Assembly: GCF_045223415.1 (NCBI RefSeq)
Contig: NZ_JBEQZJ010000022.1
Coordinates: 1-64,000, forward strand
DNA: 64,000 bases
Origin: Hoskinsella mucinilytica
Lineage (GTDB): Bacteria; Bacillota_I; Bacilli_A; Erysipelotrichales; Erysipelotrichaceae
Reading direction: 5' to 3'
The notes beneath the pieces are model-generated. The model had not been told where the DNA came from. It searched no databases and worked only from the letters and a program-made list of their open reading frames with translations. This document shows positions 35,272-43,719 of this stretch, in pieces; the stretch's first letter is position 1; each line of letters begins with the position of its first letter. Both the position numbers and the translations under genes were made by a program.

Positions 35272-36171
35272 TTATTGCGTACGATCAGTTTTCATCTTTT
35301 GTAACTGCACACACTCAATAAAATGTTTTGCGGCAATGGTTAGTTCTTTCTCTTTTTTATAATACAGTTTGATATCTGTTGTAATAGCTGGCTCAATATC
35401 AACAATTTTAATTTTATCGCTTGATAAATATTCGATTGGTTTTCTCATTAACAAGGATATTCCCATGCCTTTCTCAATCAAATCAACTATATTTTCAGCT
35501 CTTTGTCCCGTAAAAGCAATATTAGGTATGAAGCCTGCTTTTTGACATTCATCAAGACAAATATGATATAACATAGTATTAGGTTGCAATAACAGAAAAT
35601 CCTCGCCACGTAATTGTTCAATTCGTATTTTCTTTTCTTTCGCAAGTGGATGATAAGCTGGTAAAACAACAGACAATGTATCATTGGTAAAAGCAATCTT
35701 AGTAAATTCATCATCATCACTTTTGCTTTCCCGTATAAAGGCTAACTCGCATTTATCTTGGCGCAGCATCATTTTTAAATCAAAAGAATCTCCTTCAATT
35801 AAATTAACCGAGAACTTCTTATTTTCTTGTTTGAATTTGATGATGATATCTGTAATACGATAAGGTGCCATTACCGGAATGGAGCCAAGCGTAATGGTCT
35901 GATAGATATCTTCTTGCTTATTGATCAAGGCTGTTTTATATTCATATTGTACACGTGCGATTTCTTTTGCATATGTTAGAAATGTGCGCCCGTATTCATT
36001 TAGGTGAACTTTTCGTGTGGTTCTATCAAATAAGGTAACACCAAGCTCATGCTCTAATACTTTGATATGTTTAGATAAAGAGGACTGTGAAATAAAAAGT
36101 GATTCTGATGCTTCCAGAAAGTTCCCTACTTCTGCTAAAACAACAAATTCACGAATATAATTCAATTCCAT
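35272..36171 (-). CDS. LysR-family transcriptional regulator
   Basis: 299 aa. N-terminal winged HTH (NFLEASESLFISQSSLSKHI, then LEHELGVTLFDRTTRKV) followed by a substrate-binding domain. The start at 36171 is preferred: AAGGGA abuts the upstream ATG at 36180 but is 9 nt from this one. It lies directly downstream of the amidohydrolase/ceramidase-like/EIIABC operon on the same strand, separated by that operon's terminator. It is therefore a candidate regulator of that operon, though LysR genes usually lie divergent to their target. Confidence 0.9.
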   Translation of the reverse strand: MELNYIREFVVLAEVGNFLEASESLFISQSSLSKHIKVLEHELGVTLFDRTTRKVHLNEYGRTFLTYAKEIARVQYEYKTALINKQEDIYQTITLGSIPVMAPYRITDIIIKFKQENKKFSVNLIEGDSFDLKMMLRQDKCELAFIRESKSDDDEFTKIAFTNDTLSVVLPAYHPLAKEKKIRIEQLRGEDFLLLQPNTMLYHICLDECQKAGFIPNIAFTGQRAENIVDLIEKGMGISLLMRKPIEYLSSDKIKIVDIEPAITTDIKLYYKKEKELTIAAKHFIECVQLQKMKTDRTQ

Positions 36172-36236
36172 AAACCACATTCCCTTCTGCTTTTATACAT
36201 TAGTATTATACCATATCTGCTTCCATTCCTTAAAAC

Positions 36237-36271
36237 AAAACAGGTGGTTAACCTTCATCACCACCTGTTTT
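36237..36271 (-). terminator. Terminator of the amidohydrolase-EIIABC operon
   Basis: AAAACAGGTGGT (36237-36248) pairs with ACCACCTGTTTT (36260-36271) over an 11-nt loop; T-rich on the minus strand, 12 nt after the stop at 36283. Confidence 0.85.
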
Positions 36272-36282
36272 TAACATTGTAT

Positions 36283-38211
36283 TTACTCTTCTCCTAATTT
36301 TATTGCATTTTCATCTTTCTTATCTCCGATGAAAAGGGCAGCTGCTAATGCTAATATAAAACTTACAACAGCTCCAATACATAAACCGATAAATCCCATA
36401 TCAATACCATTTGGATTGATAAAGCATGGTAGACCTAACGGACCTGAAGCTCCAAATGCATATAATTTTGCACCGCAGAAACCGGCAATCATAGATCCTA
36501 TACCGGCAGCAAGGAAACATGAGAACATAATTTTCTTTCTTGGGATCAATACACCATATAGAGCTGGTTCATTTACACCAAAGAATGTTGAGAATAAGGC
36601 TGGTACAGCAATATTTTTTTCTTGTACAGATTTGGTACGTATGATCACACCTAAGACCGCACCCATACTTGCTAAAGCACCTGAGAAAATCAATGGATTG
36701 ATAATATCATAACCATAAGTTGCGATATTTACATTAAACATCATAATGATAGGCATATGTAATCCAAACATTACAAGAACAGACCACAAAGAACCGATCA
36801 CTAATCCTGCTATACCTGCATTTAAGTTGATGATAAGTTGGATTGCTTCACTTAATAGACCTTGTATGAACATAGCAATTGGTCCGATTATGACAAATGC
36901 TAAAGGTACGGTGATCATTAATGTTAGGAAAGGCACGAAGAAGGAACGAATCATAGCTGGTAAATGTGTATTTAAAGCTTTGTATATTTTCGCTGCAACA
37001 AATACGATTAATATGATTGGAATCACTGAACCTGCATATCCTGCTCCTGGTAATAAGACAGGAATACCTAAGAATTCAGCATATACATTTGATTCAAACA
37101 AAGTTCCTTGGAATACGGTATATAAGACATCCTGTGAGGATAACGCTGAAATTGCTGGATAAGATAAAACAGCACCTAACGTAATTCCATATATTTCTTT
37201 GATACCGAACTTCCTAGAAGCAGAATAACCAACTGCTATAGGAAAGAAATAGAATAGTGCATCACCCATGGAATTTAAGATGGTATAGGTTCCACTGGTA
37301 TCACTTAACCAACCAGCCAATACTACAAGTTTCAATAAGGCTTTGATCATACCACTTGCCATTAAGATACTTAAGATTGGTTGGAAGATTCCACTCATCA
37401 AAATTAAGAAACGTGATAGTAATCCTTGCTTTTTCGTATCTGCATCCTCATTGATCGTTAGTGGTTGCTCACTTTTGAAACCACCGATTTGGATTAATTC
37501 ACGATACACATCTTCCACGTGGGTACCAATAACAACTTGATATTGGCCTCCTGTCTGGATGATTTTCATAACACCTTTCATCTTACTCAATACTTCGGTA
37601 TTTGCTTTTTCTTCATTTTTCAATTTAAAACGTAAACGAGTAACACAGTGGGTAACGCTAATAACATTATCTTTTCCTCCGATATGTTGAATGATATCTT
37701 CACATAAAGTTTGATATTTCATGATAGTCCCTTCTTTCTGTTTGTTTGCATCTTTGTATCGTATGATGTTACTTTCTCCATGTTTTACTGCTTTGCCAAG
37801 TCCCTCTATCGTATAGGTAAAGGATGCTTGATTAGTCATGATCATGGGAGTAATTAAGTCGATTTGTTCTTTTTCCATGAAAGTACGATCGATCTTCAAA
37901 AGTGGTGTCCCAACTTCTACATGTTGTCCTTCCTCTACAAGTGTCTGGAATCCTTTGCCATTTAGATTTACCGTTTCTACACCTACATGTAATAATATTT
38001 CCAAACCTTCATCGCTTATCATTCCGATGGCATGTTTGGTTTGCGCTACCACCTGTATCGTTGCATTACAGGGAGCATATAAGGTATCCCCCTGGTATTG
38101 AAAAGCCACTCCATCTCCCATAATCTTATCTGAAAACATGTCATCCGGTACCTTGGATAAATCTACACATGTACCATCTACAGGAGCAACTAAATATGCT
38201 TCTTGTTTCAT
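36283..38211 (-). CDS. PTS EIIABC permease, beta-glucoside/sucrose superfamily
   Basis: 642-aa fused PTS permease with the domain order A-B-C. Residues about 1-145 are a IIA-Glc domain with both active-site His (about H60 in TKHAIGM and H75 in LLHVGVETVNL). About 165-245 is a IIB domain with phospho-Cys C189 in ISVTHCVTRLRF. From about 265 to 625 is a IIC domain with about ten hydrophobic segments, including FFGVNEPALYGVLIP. Most beta-glucoside enzymes of this group are ordered B-C-A. It is the last gene of an operon with an amidohydrolase and two ceramidase-like proteins, so its substrate is probably the compound they process; the identity is unknown. Confidence 0.92.
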   Translation of the reverse strand: MKQEAYLVAPVDGTCVDLSKVPDDMFSDKIMGDGVAFQYQGDTLYAPCNATIQVVAQTKHAIGMISDEGLEILLHVGVETVNLNGKGFQTLVEEGQHVEVGTPLLKIDRTFMEKEQIDLITPMIMTNQASFTYTIEGLGKAVKHGESNIIRYKDANKQKEGTIMKYQTLCEDIIQHIGGKDNVISVTHCVTRLRFKLKNEEKANTEVLSKMKGVMKIIQTGGQYQVVIGTHVEDVYRELIQIGGFKSEQPLTINEDADTKKQGLLSRFLILMSGIFQPILSILMASGMIKALLKLVVLAGWLSDTSGTYTILNSMGDALFYFFPIAVGYSASRKFGIKEIYGITLGAVLSYPAISALSSQDVLYTVFQGTLFESNVYAEFLGIPVLLPGAGYAGSVIPIILIVFVAAKIYKALNTHLPAMIRSFFVPFLTLMITVPLAFVIIGPIAMFIQGLLSEAIQLIINLNAGIAGLVIGSLWSVLVMFGLHMPIIMMFNVNIATYGYDIINPLIFSGALASMGAVLGVIIRTKSVQEKNIAVPALFSTFFGVNEPALYGVLIPRKKIMFSCFLAAGIGSMIAGFCGAKLYAFGASGPLGLPCFINPNGIDMGFIGLCIGAVVSFILALAAALFIGDKKDENAIKLGEE

Positions 38212-38248
38212 ACATCCTCCTTGGCTACGTAGATAATTTACGTATCCT

Positions 38249-39487
38249 TTATGAATTTGATAATAATCTTGATGCTTGTTTCAATTTTTCTATTAATTTC
38301 TCCGCTTCTCCTTTTGGTACCTTACAACCAATTGTTTCAAAGGATAATCCATATTCTTCTTTTGGCATAAAGTACTCATAATACCCGTTGGTATAGCCAA
38401 AGATCAGTCCAAGATTTGCACATGCTTGTTTTAAGGCAATTCCAAATGCAGATCCTAGTTCTCCAGGGAAAACGAAGAATTGCATTGCCCCCATATCGAT
38501 TACACTACATTTCGCATCTAAATGAAATTGTGTAACTTCTAATTCTTTCTCCAGATTATGTATTCTTTTTTTGATTTGATTGCGTGTCTGTTCATCCTCT
38601 TGTTTCGCAATGGTTTGTTTCAAGTTTTGTATCTGCTCATTTATTTGTGTATGTACAAATTCCATATGATGATGTATCGTATGAAATATTGTAAGATATC
38701 GTATATCTTTAAATGATGTTGATGTTTCTACCGGTATGGCGGCAATTTCCTGAGCAAGCGCATTGGAAACCCGTGCTAACTCTGCGAAATCATTTCCTTG
38801 TCGCTCATTACGATTACTACAATCACCGGCGGCTCCTACGATCATTGCTGGATAGAATCCAAAAGATGGATAAAGATGTTTACTTACTTCTCCTGCTAAT
38901 TCACTTGTTAATTGCGTGTTTTCTGCACTGATAACAGTAGAATGTACTGCCCAATTGATCAAACCTGCAAAAGCATTTCCTTGTAAGTCATAGAACTTCA
39001 CGACGATGACTTCATTGTCTGCTAATTCTCCTGGATGATTGCGATTACCATAATATCCGACAATCGTTTCTTTTCCATATTTCATGGTTGCTTCTTGTTT
39101 ATTCTCTTTGCATTCCATATAACTTTTTACTATTGTTTCAAGGAAAAAATCATAATATGCTTGATCGAATTTTTTCGTATACCAACCTTTATGGTAGGAA
39201 ACGATAGAAGAGTGATCATGGGTAGCACACAATAAGATAAGATCTCGTTCAATACCAAATTGATCATGTAACATAGTTTTGACATCTTCTGCCATTTCTT
39301 CTTCAAATTCAAGTACATCCGCTGAGAAAACAAATACTTCTTTATCCTCTTGTTCAAACAATAAAGCATTACAATAAATATCATCATGAACACCGGTAGC
39401 CGGTTCATAGCGGTTATCACTACGATACCCAATCAAGTAAAATTCATTTTGTGGTGTAATACAGTGTCGTGCGTGTCCTATCTTCAT
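38249..39487 (-). CDS. Neutral/alkaline ceramidase-like hydrolase (zinc ligands kept)
   Basis: 412 aa resembling the N-terminal catalytic domain of neutral/alkaline ceramidases (amidases), without a signal peptide, hence cytoplasmic. Family landmarks: ATHDHSS (H90, H92) for HTHSGP, NWAVHSTVIS (H182) for the second zinc His, GAAGDCSNRN for the GDVSP region, FPGELGSAF (E343) for the PGE Glu, and GYTNGYYEYFMPKEEY for the Tyr region. Residues 270-325 look like an inserted coiled coil (Lys/Glu/Gln rich). No ceramide would be expected in the cytoplasm, so an N-acyl or amide bond of an imported sugar derivative is a more likely target. It overlaps the paralogue gene upstream by 4 nt. Confidence 0.72.
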   Translation of the reverse strand: MKIGHARHCITPQNEFYLIGYRSDNRYEPATGVHDDIYCNALLFEQEDKEVFVFSADVLEFEEEMAEDVKTMLHDQFGIERDLILLCATHDHSSIVSYHKGWYTKKFDQAYYDFFLETIVKSYMECKENKQEATMKYGKETIVGYYGNRNHPGELADNEVIVVKFYDLQGNAFAGLINWAVHSTVISAENTQLTSELAGEVSKHLYPSFGFYPAMIVGAAGDCSNRNERQGNDFAELARVSNALAQEIAAIPVETSTSFKDIRYLTIFHTIHHHMEFVHTQINEQIQNLKQTIAKQEDEQTRNQIKKRIHNLEKELEVTQFHLDAKCSVIDMGAMQFFVFPGELGSAFGIALKQACANLGLIFGYTNGYYEYFMPKEEYGLSFETIGCKVPKGEAEKLIEKLKQASRLLSNS

Positions 39488-40743
39488 CTTTTTTCCCTTC
39501 TTTCTATTCGATCTTTCATGTTGTATAATTGATGAATAATTTCATCTCTTGCTTGTTCTGCAGAACCTTTATAATAATGTGAATTTCTCGCTTCATAAGT
39601 GAAGTTATCATAGGATGTAGCATCTGGCATATATTTATCTCCACCATCGACCATCGTTATGACAAAGGTAAGCGCAAAAGGTGACGCCTGTTTTATTTGC
39701 ATAGCTGTAGAACTGCACAGTTCCGGTTTCATAGCCACGATTGCAATATCGTGAAAACATATGCAAACAAATGATGTAGTATGCTGTTTTGTTTCTATAT
39801 ATGTATAAGTCAAAACCGGCTGCATAGAATGAATATCTTCTATTCGCTGTTGTCCTCTACATGATAAAGTGATGAGAGAATCATACATCATAGAAGCCGA
39901 ATCTTTTGTTATCTTCGTTTGTAGAACGCTTTTTCCTAATTGTTCTCCATAAAGTTTTAGATACCTACGGCCCTTTTCAGCATCTTTTTTTTCTATAAGC
40001 TGACCATTTTCTACCACCATGGCACAAGCTTTTTCTTTTGGCATCTGATCTCCTGCTGCTCCTAGACAATATAACGCTATCGCCTGACTATGTTGTTCAA
40101 TATAAGAGGAAGAAGCTCCATACAAATCTCCACTTACAAATTCATCGCCATGTTCCATAATAGATGGTTGCGCATCATAGCTATATAGATAAGCAAGGGT
40201 AATTCCATCTAGTGAAGTGAATTGTAAGACAGGAACCTGTTTATCTGAAATACCTGCCTCATTTTTACCCAGCCAATAACCAAATGGTGTGGGCATATCA
40301 CGGTTTACATTACAATCACAATATCCTGTTCCATAACCTATTTGAACTTGTTGAACGGTTTTCTTTACCTGCTCGCATGCTTGTTGAAGTGCTTCTTCTA
40401 TTGCATGAGCCAACATTTCATTTTTTTTATATAAATTTGCATCTTTTTGTAAAGCTTCTAAAGAACGAAGATGAGGTGCAGAGAAGGTATGTGTGACACA
40501 TAGCAGAACATATTGTGCTTCTACACCGAGATAAGTTTGTATGATTTTCTTTAGTACTTTCATTTCATACTCACGAAGTGATGTTAATTCAATCGATACG
40601 ATAACATATGCTATATTGCCATGAATATAGGCAACACGTACATGTAGATCATCCTGTACACCATGGAATTTTTCAATCGGAAATAATTCCTTAGGCAACC
40701 GGATCTTTGCCTTTCCAAAACCTGCATATATGCCTTCCTTCAT
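39484..40743 (-). CDS. Ceramidase-like paralogue with lost zinc ligands
   Basis: 419 aa, weakly similar to the following gene and to the same family: GAAGDQMPKE matches its GAAGDCSNRN and LLCVTHTFSAP matches LLCATHDHSS. The second His of the HxH motif is Phe (F87), and the segment for the second zinc His reads SYDAQPSIM with Gln192 instead of His. Only the PE part of the PGE motif is visible (AMKPELCSS). It may be an inactive partner subunit or use different chemistry. No signal peptide. GAGG lies 8 nt before the ATG at 40743, so this start is preferred over GTG at 40752. Confidence 0.65.
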   Translation of the reverse strand: MKEGIYAGFGKAKIRLPKELFPIEKFHGVQDDLHVRVAYIHGNIAYVIVSIELTSLREYEMKVLKKIIQTYLGVEAQYVLLCVTHTFSAPHLRSLEALQKDANLYKKNEMLAHAIEEALQQACEQVKKTVQQVQIGYGTGYCDCNVNRDMPTPFGYWLGKNEAGISDKQVPVLQFTSLDGITLAYLYSYDAQPSIMEHGDEFVSGDLYGASSSYIEQHSQAIALYCLGAAGDQMPKEKACAMVVENGQLIEKKDAEKGRRYLKLYGEQLGKSVLQTKITKDSASMMYDSLITLSCRGQQRIEDIHSMQPVLTYTYIETKQHTTSFVCICFHDIAIVAMKPELCSSTAMQIKQASPFALTFVITMVDGGDKYMPDATSYDNFTYEARNSHYYKGSAEQARDEIIHQLYNMKDRIERREKR

Positions 40744-40785
40744 TTTGTTCACCTCTTCACTTGTTCATTATATACGAAATATACG

Positions 40786-41820
40786 TTATTTATCTTCAAT
40801 ATTGTAGATTCGTAATGCATTTTGATATAAAATCATATCTTTTTCTTCTCTTGTAATTGCCAGACTTTCCACAAATGCTGTACCCTGTGTCAACCATTCT
40901 TTTTTTACCGGATAACTTGATCCAAATATAATGTGATCTGCCCCCAATACGGCAATCGCACATTCTAACTGATGTTTTCCCCAAGGTTGTGCATGTGACA
41001 TTTCAAAATAAATATGTTTTTTGAATTGCGTTTTGATATCATCAGCAGATTCAAATCGATTCACACTGGCTTCTTTTTCTTTGTGAGGAAAAAGCATATG
41101 TTCTAACGCAAAGAATCCTCCTCCAAGCATGGAATGTACAAAAGTTAAATTTGGATATTTATCAAAAAAGCCACTGAATAGTTCTCTACAAATCGCTGTT
41201 GTTTGGTCAACACATCGACCATAAGAACGGCGTAGATTATTGTACTCATACAAACTATCATATTGTACAGGTACCGGTGTATGGTGGATGTATACAGTTG
41301 TTTTCTCTTCGTTCAGCTTCTCAAAGAATTCTTTGAAGAGATCATCATCTAAATAGTAATCACCATAATGTGCACATAGTTGTACACCTTTAAACCCCAT
41401 TTCTTTACAACGATTTAATTCTTCAAAACATGCTTTTGATGCATAAGGTGGCACTACGGCCATTGGGATGCATCTCCCTTTACTTTTTTTGGCATGCGCA
41501 TACATACCGTCATTAAATTTTTTACATGTGTGTAAGCTCATCCACTCATGACATCCCGGAATTTTCATAATTGCTTTTTCAACCTTTGCTTCATCCATAT
41601 CCGCAAGTTGTTTTTCTAAGATGTATTCACCTTGAATATAATTTAAGTTGTGGTATGATGTAGGTTTCTCTATAGCGATTTGATGAATACCTGAATCTTC
41701 ATTTTTTATGAAGCGAGCATTCATACCATATGCTTTAGGAACTTCTGCCAAGAATTTTTCTGCTTCCTCTTCTTGAAAGATGGATTCTGGAAGCCAATAC
41801 ATATTTGCATCTATTACCAT
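40786..41820 (-). CDS. Amidohydrolase family 2 protein
   Basis: 344-aa TIM-barrel metal-dependent hydrolase of the amidohydrolase-2/ACMSD-like group. Support: GFKGVQLCAHYGDYYLDD, VYIHHTPVP, the strand-end His in LTFVHSMLGGGFFALEHM and the Asp/Ser-rich HIIFGSSYPV near the C-terminus. The classical N-terminal HxH is not clear (MVIDANMYWLP at the start), a feature seen in some members. Enzymes of the group act as decarboxylases or hydrolases on cyclic or aromatic acids. It is the first gene of the operon, with AGGAGG before the ATG and a promoter with cre overlap upstream. Confidence 0.82.
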   Translation of the reverse strand: MVIDANMYWLPESIFQEEEAEKFLAEVPKAYGMNARFIKNEDSGIHQIAIEKPTSYHNLNYIQGEYILEKQLADMDEAKVEKAIMKIPGCHEWMSLHTCKKFNDGMYAHAKKSKGRCIPMAVVPPYASKACFEELNRCKEMGFKGVQLCAHYGDYYLDDDLFKEFFEKLNEEKTTVYIHHTPVPVQYDSLYEYNNLRRSYGRCVDQTTAICRELFSGFFDKYPNLTFVHSMLGGGFFALEHMLFPHKEKEASVNRFESADDIKTQFKKHIYFEMSHAQPWGKHQLECAIAVLGADHIIFGSSYPVKKEWLTQGTAFVESLAITREEKDMILYQNALRIYNIEDK

Positions 41821-41839
41821 TTCCTTACCTCCTACTTGT

Positions 41840-41868
41840 ATTCTAAATTAAAATGTAAACGGTATCAA
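41840..41868 (-). promoter_or_regulatory. Promoter of the amidohydrolase-EIIABC operon
   Basis: On the minus strand TTGATA (41863-41868) and TAGAAT (41840-41845) with a 17-nt spacer. The transcription start would lie only about 13 nt before the ATG. The cre site lies within the promoter. Confidence 0.65.
41854..41867. promoter_or_regulatory. CcpA cre site overlapping the promoter
   Basis: TGTAAACGGTATCA matches TGWAARCGYTWNCW at 13 of 14 positions. It covers the -35 and spacer of the operon promoter, so CcpA binding would repress; this supports a carbon-source role of the operon. Confidence 0.65.
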
Positions 41869-41881
41869 TTCGATAATCAGC

Positions 41882-41910
41882 ATTATTTATTCCGTTACAG
41901 AATAAATAAT
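41882..41910. promoter_or_regulatory. Perfect 11-bp inverted repeat upstream of the operon promoter
   Basis: ATTATTTATTC (41882-41892) and GAATAAATAAT (41900-41910) with a 7-nt spacer, placed 14 nt upstream of the -35 box. Neither side has a suitable T run for a terminator. The location fits an activator site, possibly for the LysR protein encoded after the operon. Confidence 0.55.
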
Positions 41911-41997
41911 AGCCGTTTTTATCCCATTTTACACTTAAAAGAATGATCCAGAAGTTCCATCAGTTATAAAAATCTTTTTATCAGAAACATTGAAGTA

Positions 41998-42025
41998 GAA
42001 AAAAAGACCACAACAATGTGTGGTC
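41998..42025 (-). terminator. Terminator after purD-fhs
   Basis: GACCACA (42006-42012) pairs with TGTGGTC (42019-42025), 6-nt loop; on the minus strand a run of seven T follows. It lies 11 nt after the fhs stop codon. Confidence 0.85.
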
Positions 42026-42035
42026 CTTATAGGAA

Positions 42036-43706
42036 TTAGAATAAACCTACGATATGTCCTTCTTCATTGATATCCATTTGATTTGCGGCTGGTGTTTTAG
42101 GAAGACCCGGCATGGTCAAGATCTTTCCGGTCAATGCGACAAGGAAACCAGCACCAAGACTTGGTCTAAGTTCACGTACTGTGATCGTAAAGCCTTTTGG
42201 CGCACCATATACCTTAGCATCATCAGATAAAGACATCTGCGTTTTTGCCATACAAATTGGCATGTGATTCCAACCTAAATGATTGTAAAGCTCAATTTGT
42301 TCTTTTGCTTCCGGTGTAAATTCTACTTGTGCTGCACCATAAACTTTTGTCGCAATGGCTGTGATCTTTTCTTCAATGGTTTCTTCCACATCATATAAAG
42401 GAGCATAGTGATTTGGCTGATCACAAAGCTCTACAAGCTGTTGCGCAAGATCAATGGCACCTTCTCCACCTTTTGCCCATACTTGAGATAGGCTCATTGG
42501 ATGTCCATGTTCCTTACACCAGTTCTGTAATGCTTCCACTTCTGCAGGAGTATCTGTCGCAAACTCATTGATCGCAACGATATAAGGTAAACCGAATTGT
42601 TTGATGGTATCGATATGTTTCGCTAAATTTTCACATCCGGCTAGCATTGCTTCTACATTTTCTTCTTTTAGATCTTCTAATGCCACATTACCATGTTGCT
42701 TCAATGCACGAATGGTAGCCACGATCACAACAGCATTTGGTGTTAATCCACCAAAACGACATTTGATATCCAAGAATTTTTCTGCTCCTAGATCAGCCCC
42801 AAAACCCGCTTCTGTTACAGTATAATCTGCTAATTTCAAACATGTCTTAGTTGCTAAAATAGAGTTACATCCATGTGCGATATTCGCAAAAGGACCACCA
42901 TGGATCAAAACCGGATTATGCTCCAGGGTCTGTACCATGTTTGGTTTGATTGCATCCTTCATCACCATAGCCAATGCACCTTCAATGCCTAAATCTTTGA
43001 CATAGATCGGTTCATTTTTGGTATTGTATGCCACTAGCATATTACCCAAACGTTCTTTCAGATCCATCAAAGATGTAGATAGACATAACACTGCCATTAC
43101 TTCACTTGCTACTGTAATATTAAAGCCATCTTCACGTTCTACACCATTTGCCTTTGGACCTTGTCCGATTTCTATTCTACGTAAGGTTCTATCGTTCATA
43201 TCCATACAACGTTTCCATGTTACATGTGTTATATCGATATCCAATTCATTTCCTTGATGAATATGATTGTCTAAACATGCACTAATTAAATTATTTGCAG
43301 TTGTAATAGCATGCATGTCCCCTGTAAAATGCAAATTGATATCCTCCATTGGAACAACTTGTGCATAGCCACCACCTGCAGCTCCACCCTTTAAACCGAA
43401 GACCGGACCGAGGCTTGGTTCTCGTAATGCAATCATCGTTTTCTTCCCGATACGATTCAGTGCATCTCCTAAACCAACGGTTGTTGTTGATTTTCCTTCG
43501 CCTGCCTTCGTTGGGTTGATCGCTGTAACCAATATCAGCTTACCATCTTCTTTATCTTCATTTCTATGTAACAGATCCAAAGAAACTTTTGCTTTATAGT
43601 TTCCATAATATTCAAGATCTTTTTCTTCTACACCAATTTTTGCGGCAACATCTTTGATATGTTCCATTTTGCATTCTTGTGCAATCTCTAAGTCTGTCTT
43701 AAACAT
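42036..43706 (-). CDS. fhs: Formate-tetrahydrofolate ligase
   Basis: 556 aa, ATP-dependent formation of 10-formyl-tetrahydrofolate from formate, supplying one-carbon units for purine synthesis. It has the P-loop region AGEGKSTTTVGLGDAL, the VFGLKGGAAGGGYAQVVP block and the C-terminal ALTGKILTMPGLPKTPAA. Length is standard. The start at 43706 has AGGAGG 9 nt upstream; the frame is open further to 43766, overlapping purD. The gene follows purD after 13 nt, so it falls under the same guanine riboswitch. Confidence 0.97.
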   Translation of the reverse strand: MFKTDLEIAQECKMEHIKDVAAKIGVEEKDLEYYGNYKAKVSLDLLHRNEDKEDGKLILVTAINPTKAGEGKSTTTVGLGDALNRIGKKTMIALREPSLGPVFGLKGGAAGGGYAQVVPMEDINLHFTGDMHAITTANNLISACLDNHIHQGNELDIDITHVTWKRCMDMNDRTLRRIEIGQGPKANGVEREDGFNITVASEVMAVLCLSTSLMDLKERLGNMLVAYNTKNEPIYVKDLGIEGALAMVMKDAIKPNMVQTLEHNPVLIHGGPFANIAHGCNSILATKTCLKLADYTVTEAGFGADLGAEKFLDIKCRFGGLTPNAVVIVATIRALKQHGNVALEDLKEENVEAMLAGCENLAKHIDTIKQFGLPYIVAINEFATDTPAEVEALQNWCKEHGHPMSLSQVWAKGGEGAIDLAQQLVELCDQPNHYAPLYDVEETIEEKITAIATKVYGAAQVEFTPEAKEQIELYNHLGWNHMPICMAKTQMSLSDDAKVYGAPKGFTITVRELRPSLGAGFLVALTGKILTMPGLPKTPAANQMDINEEGHIVGLF

Positions 43707-43719
43707 ATTCTTATTCCTC

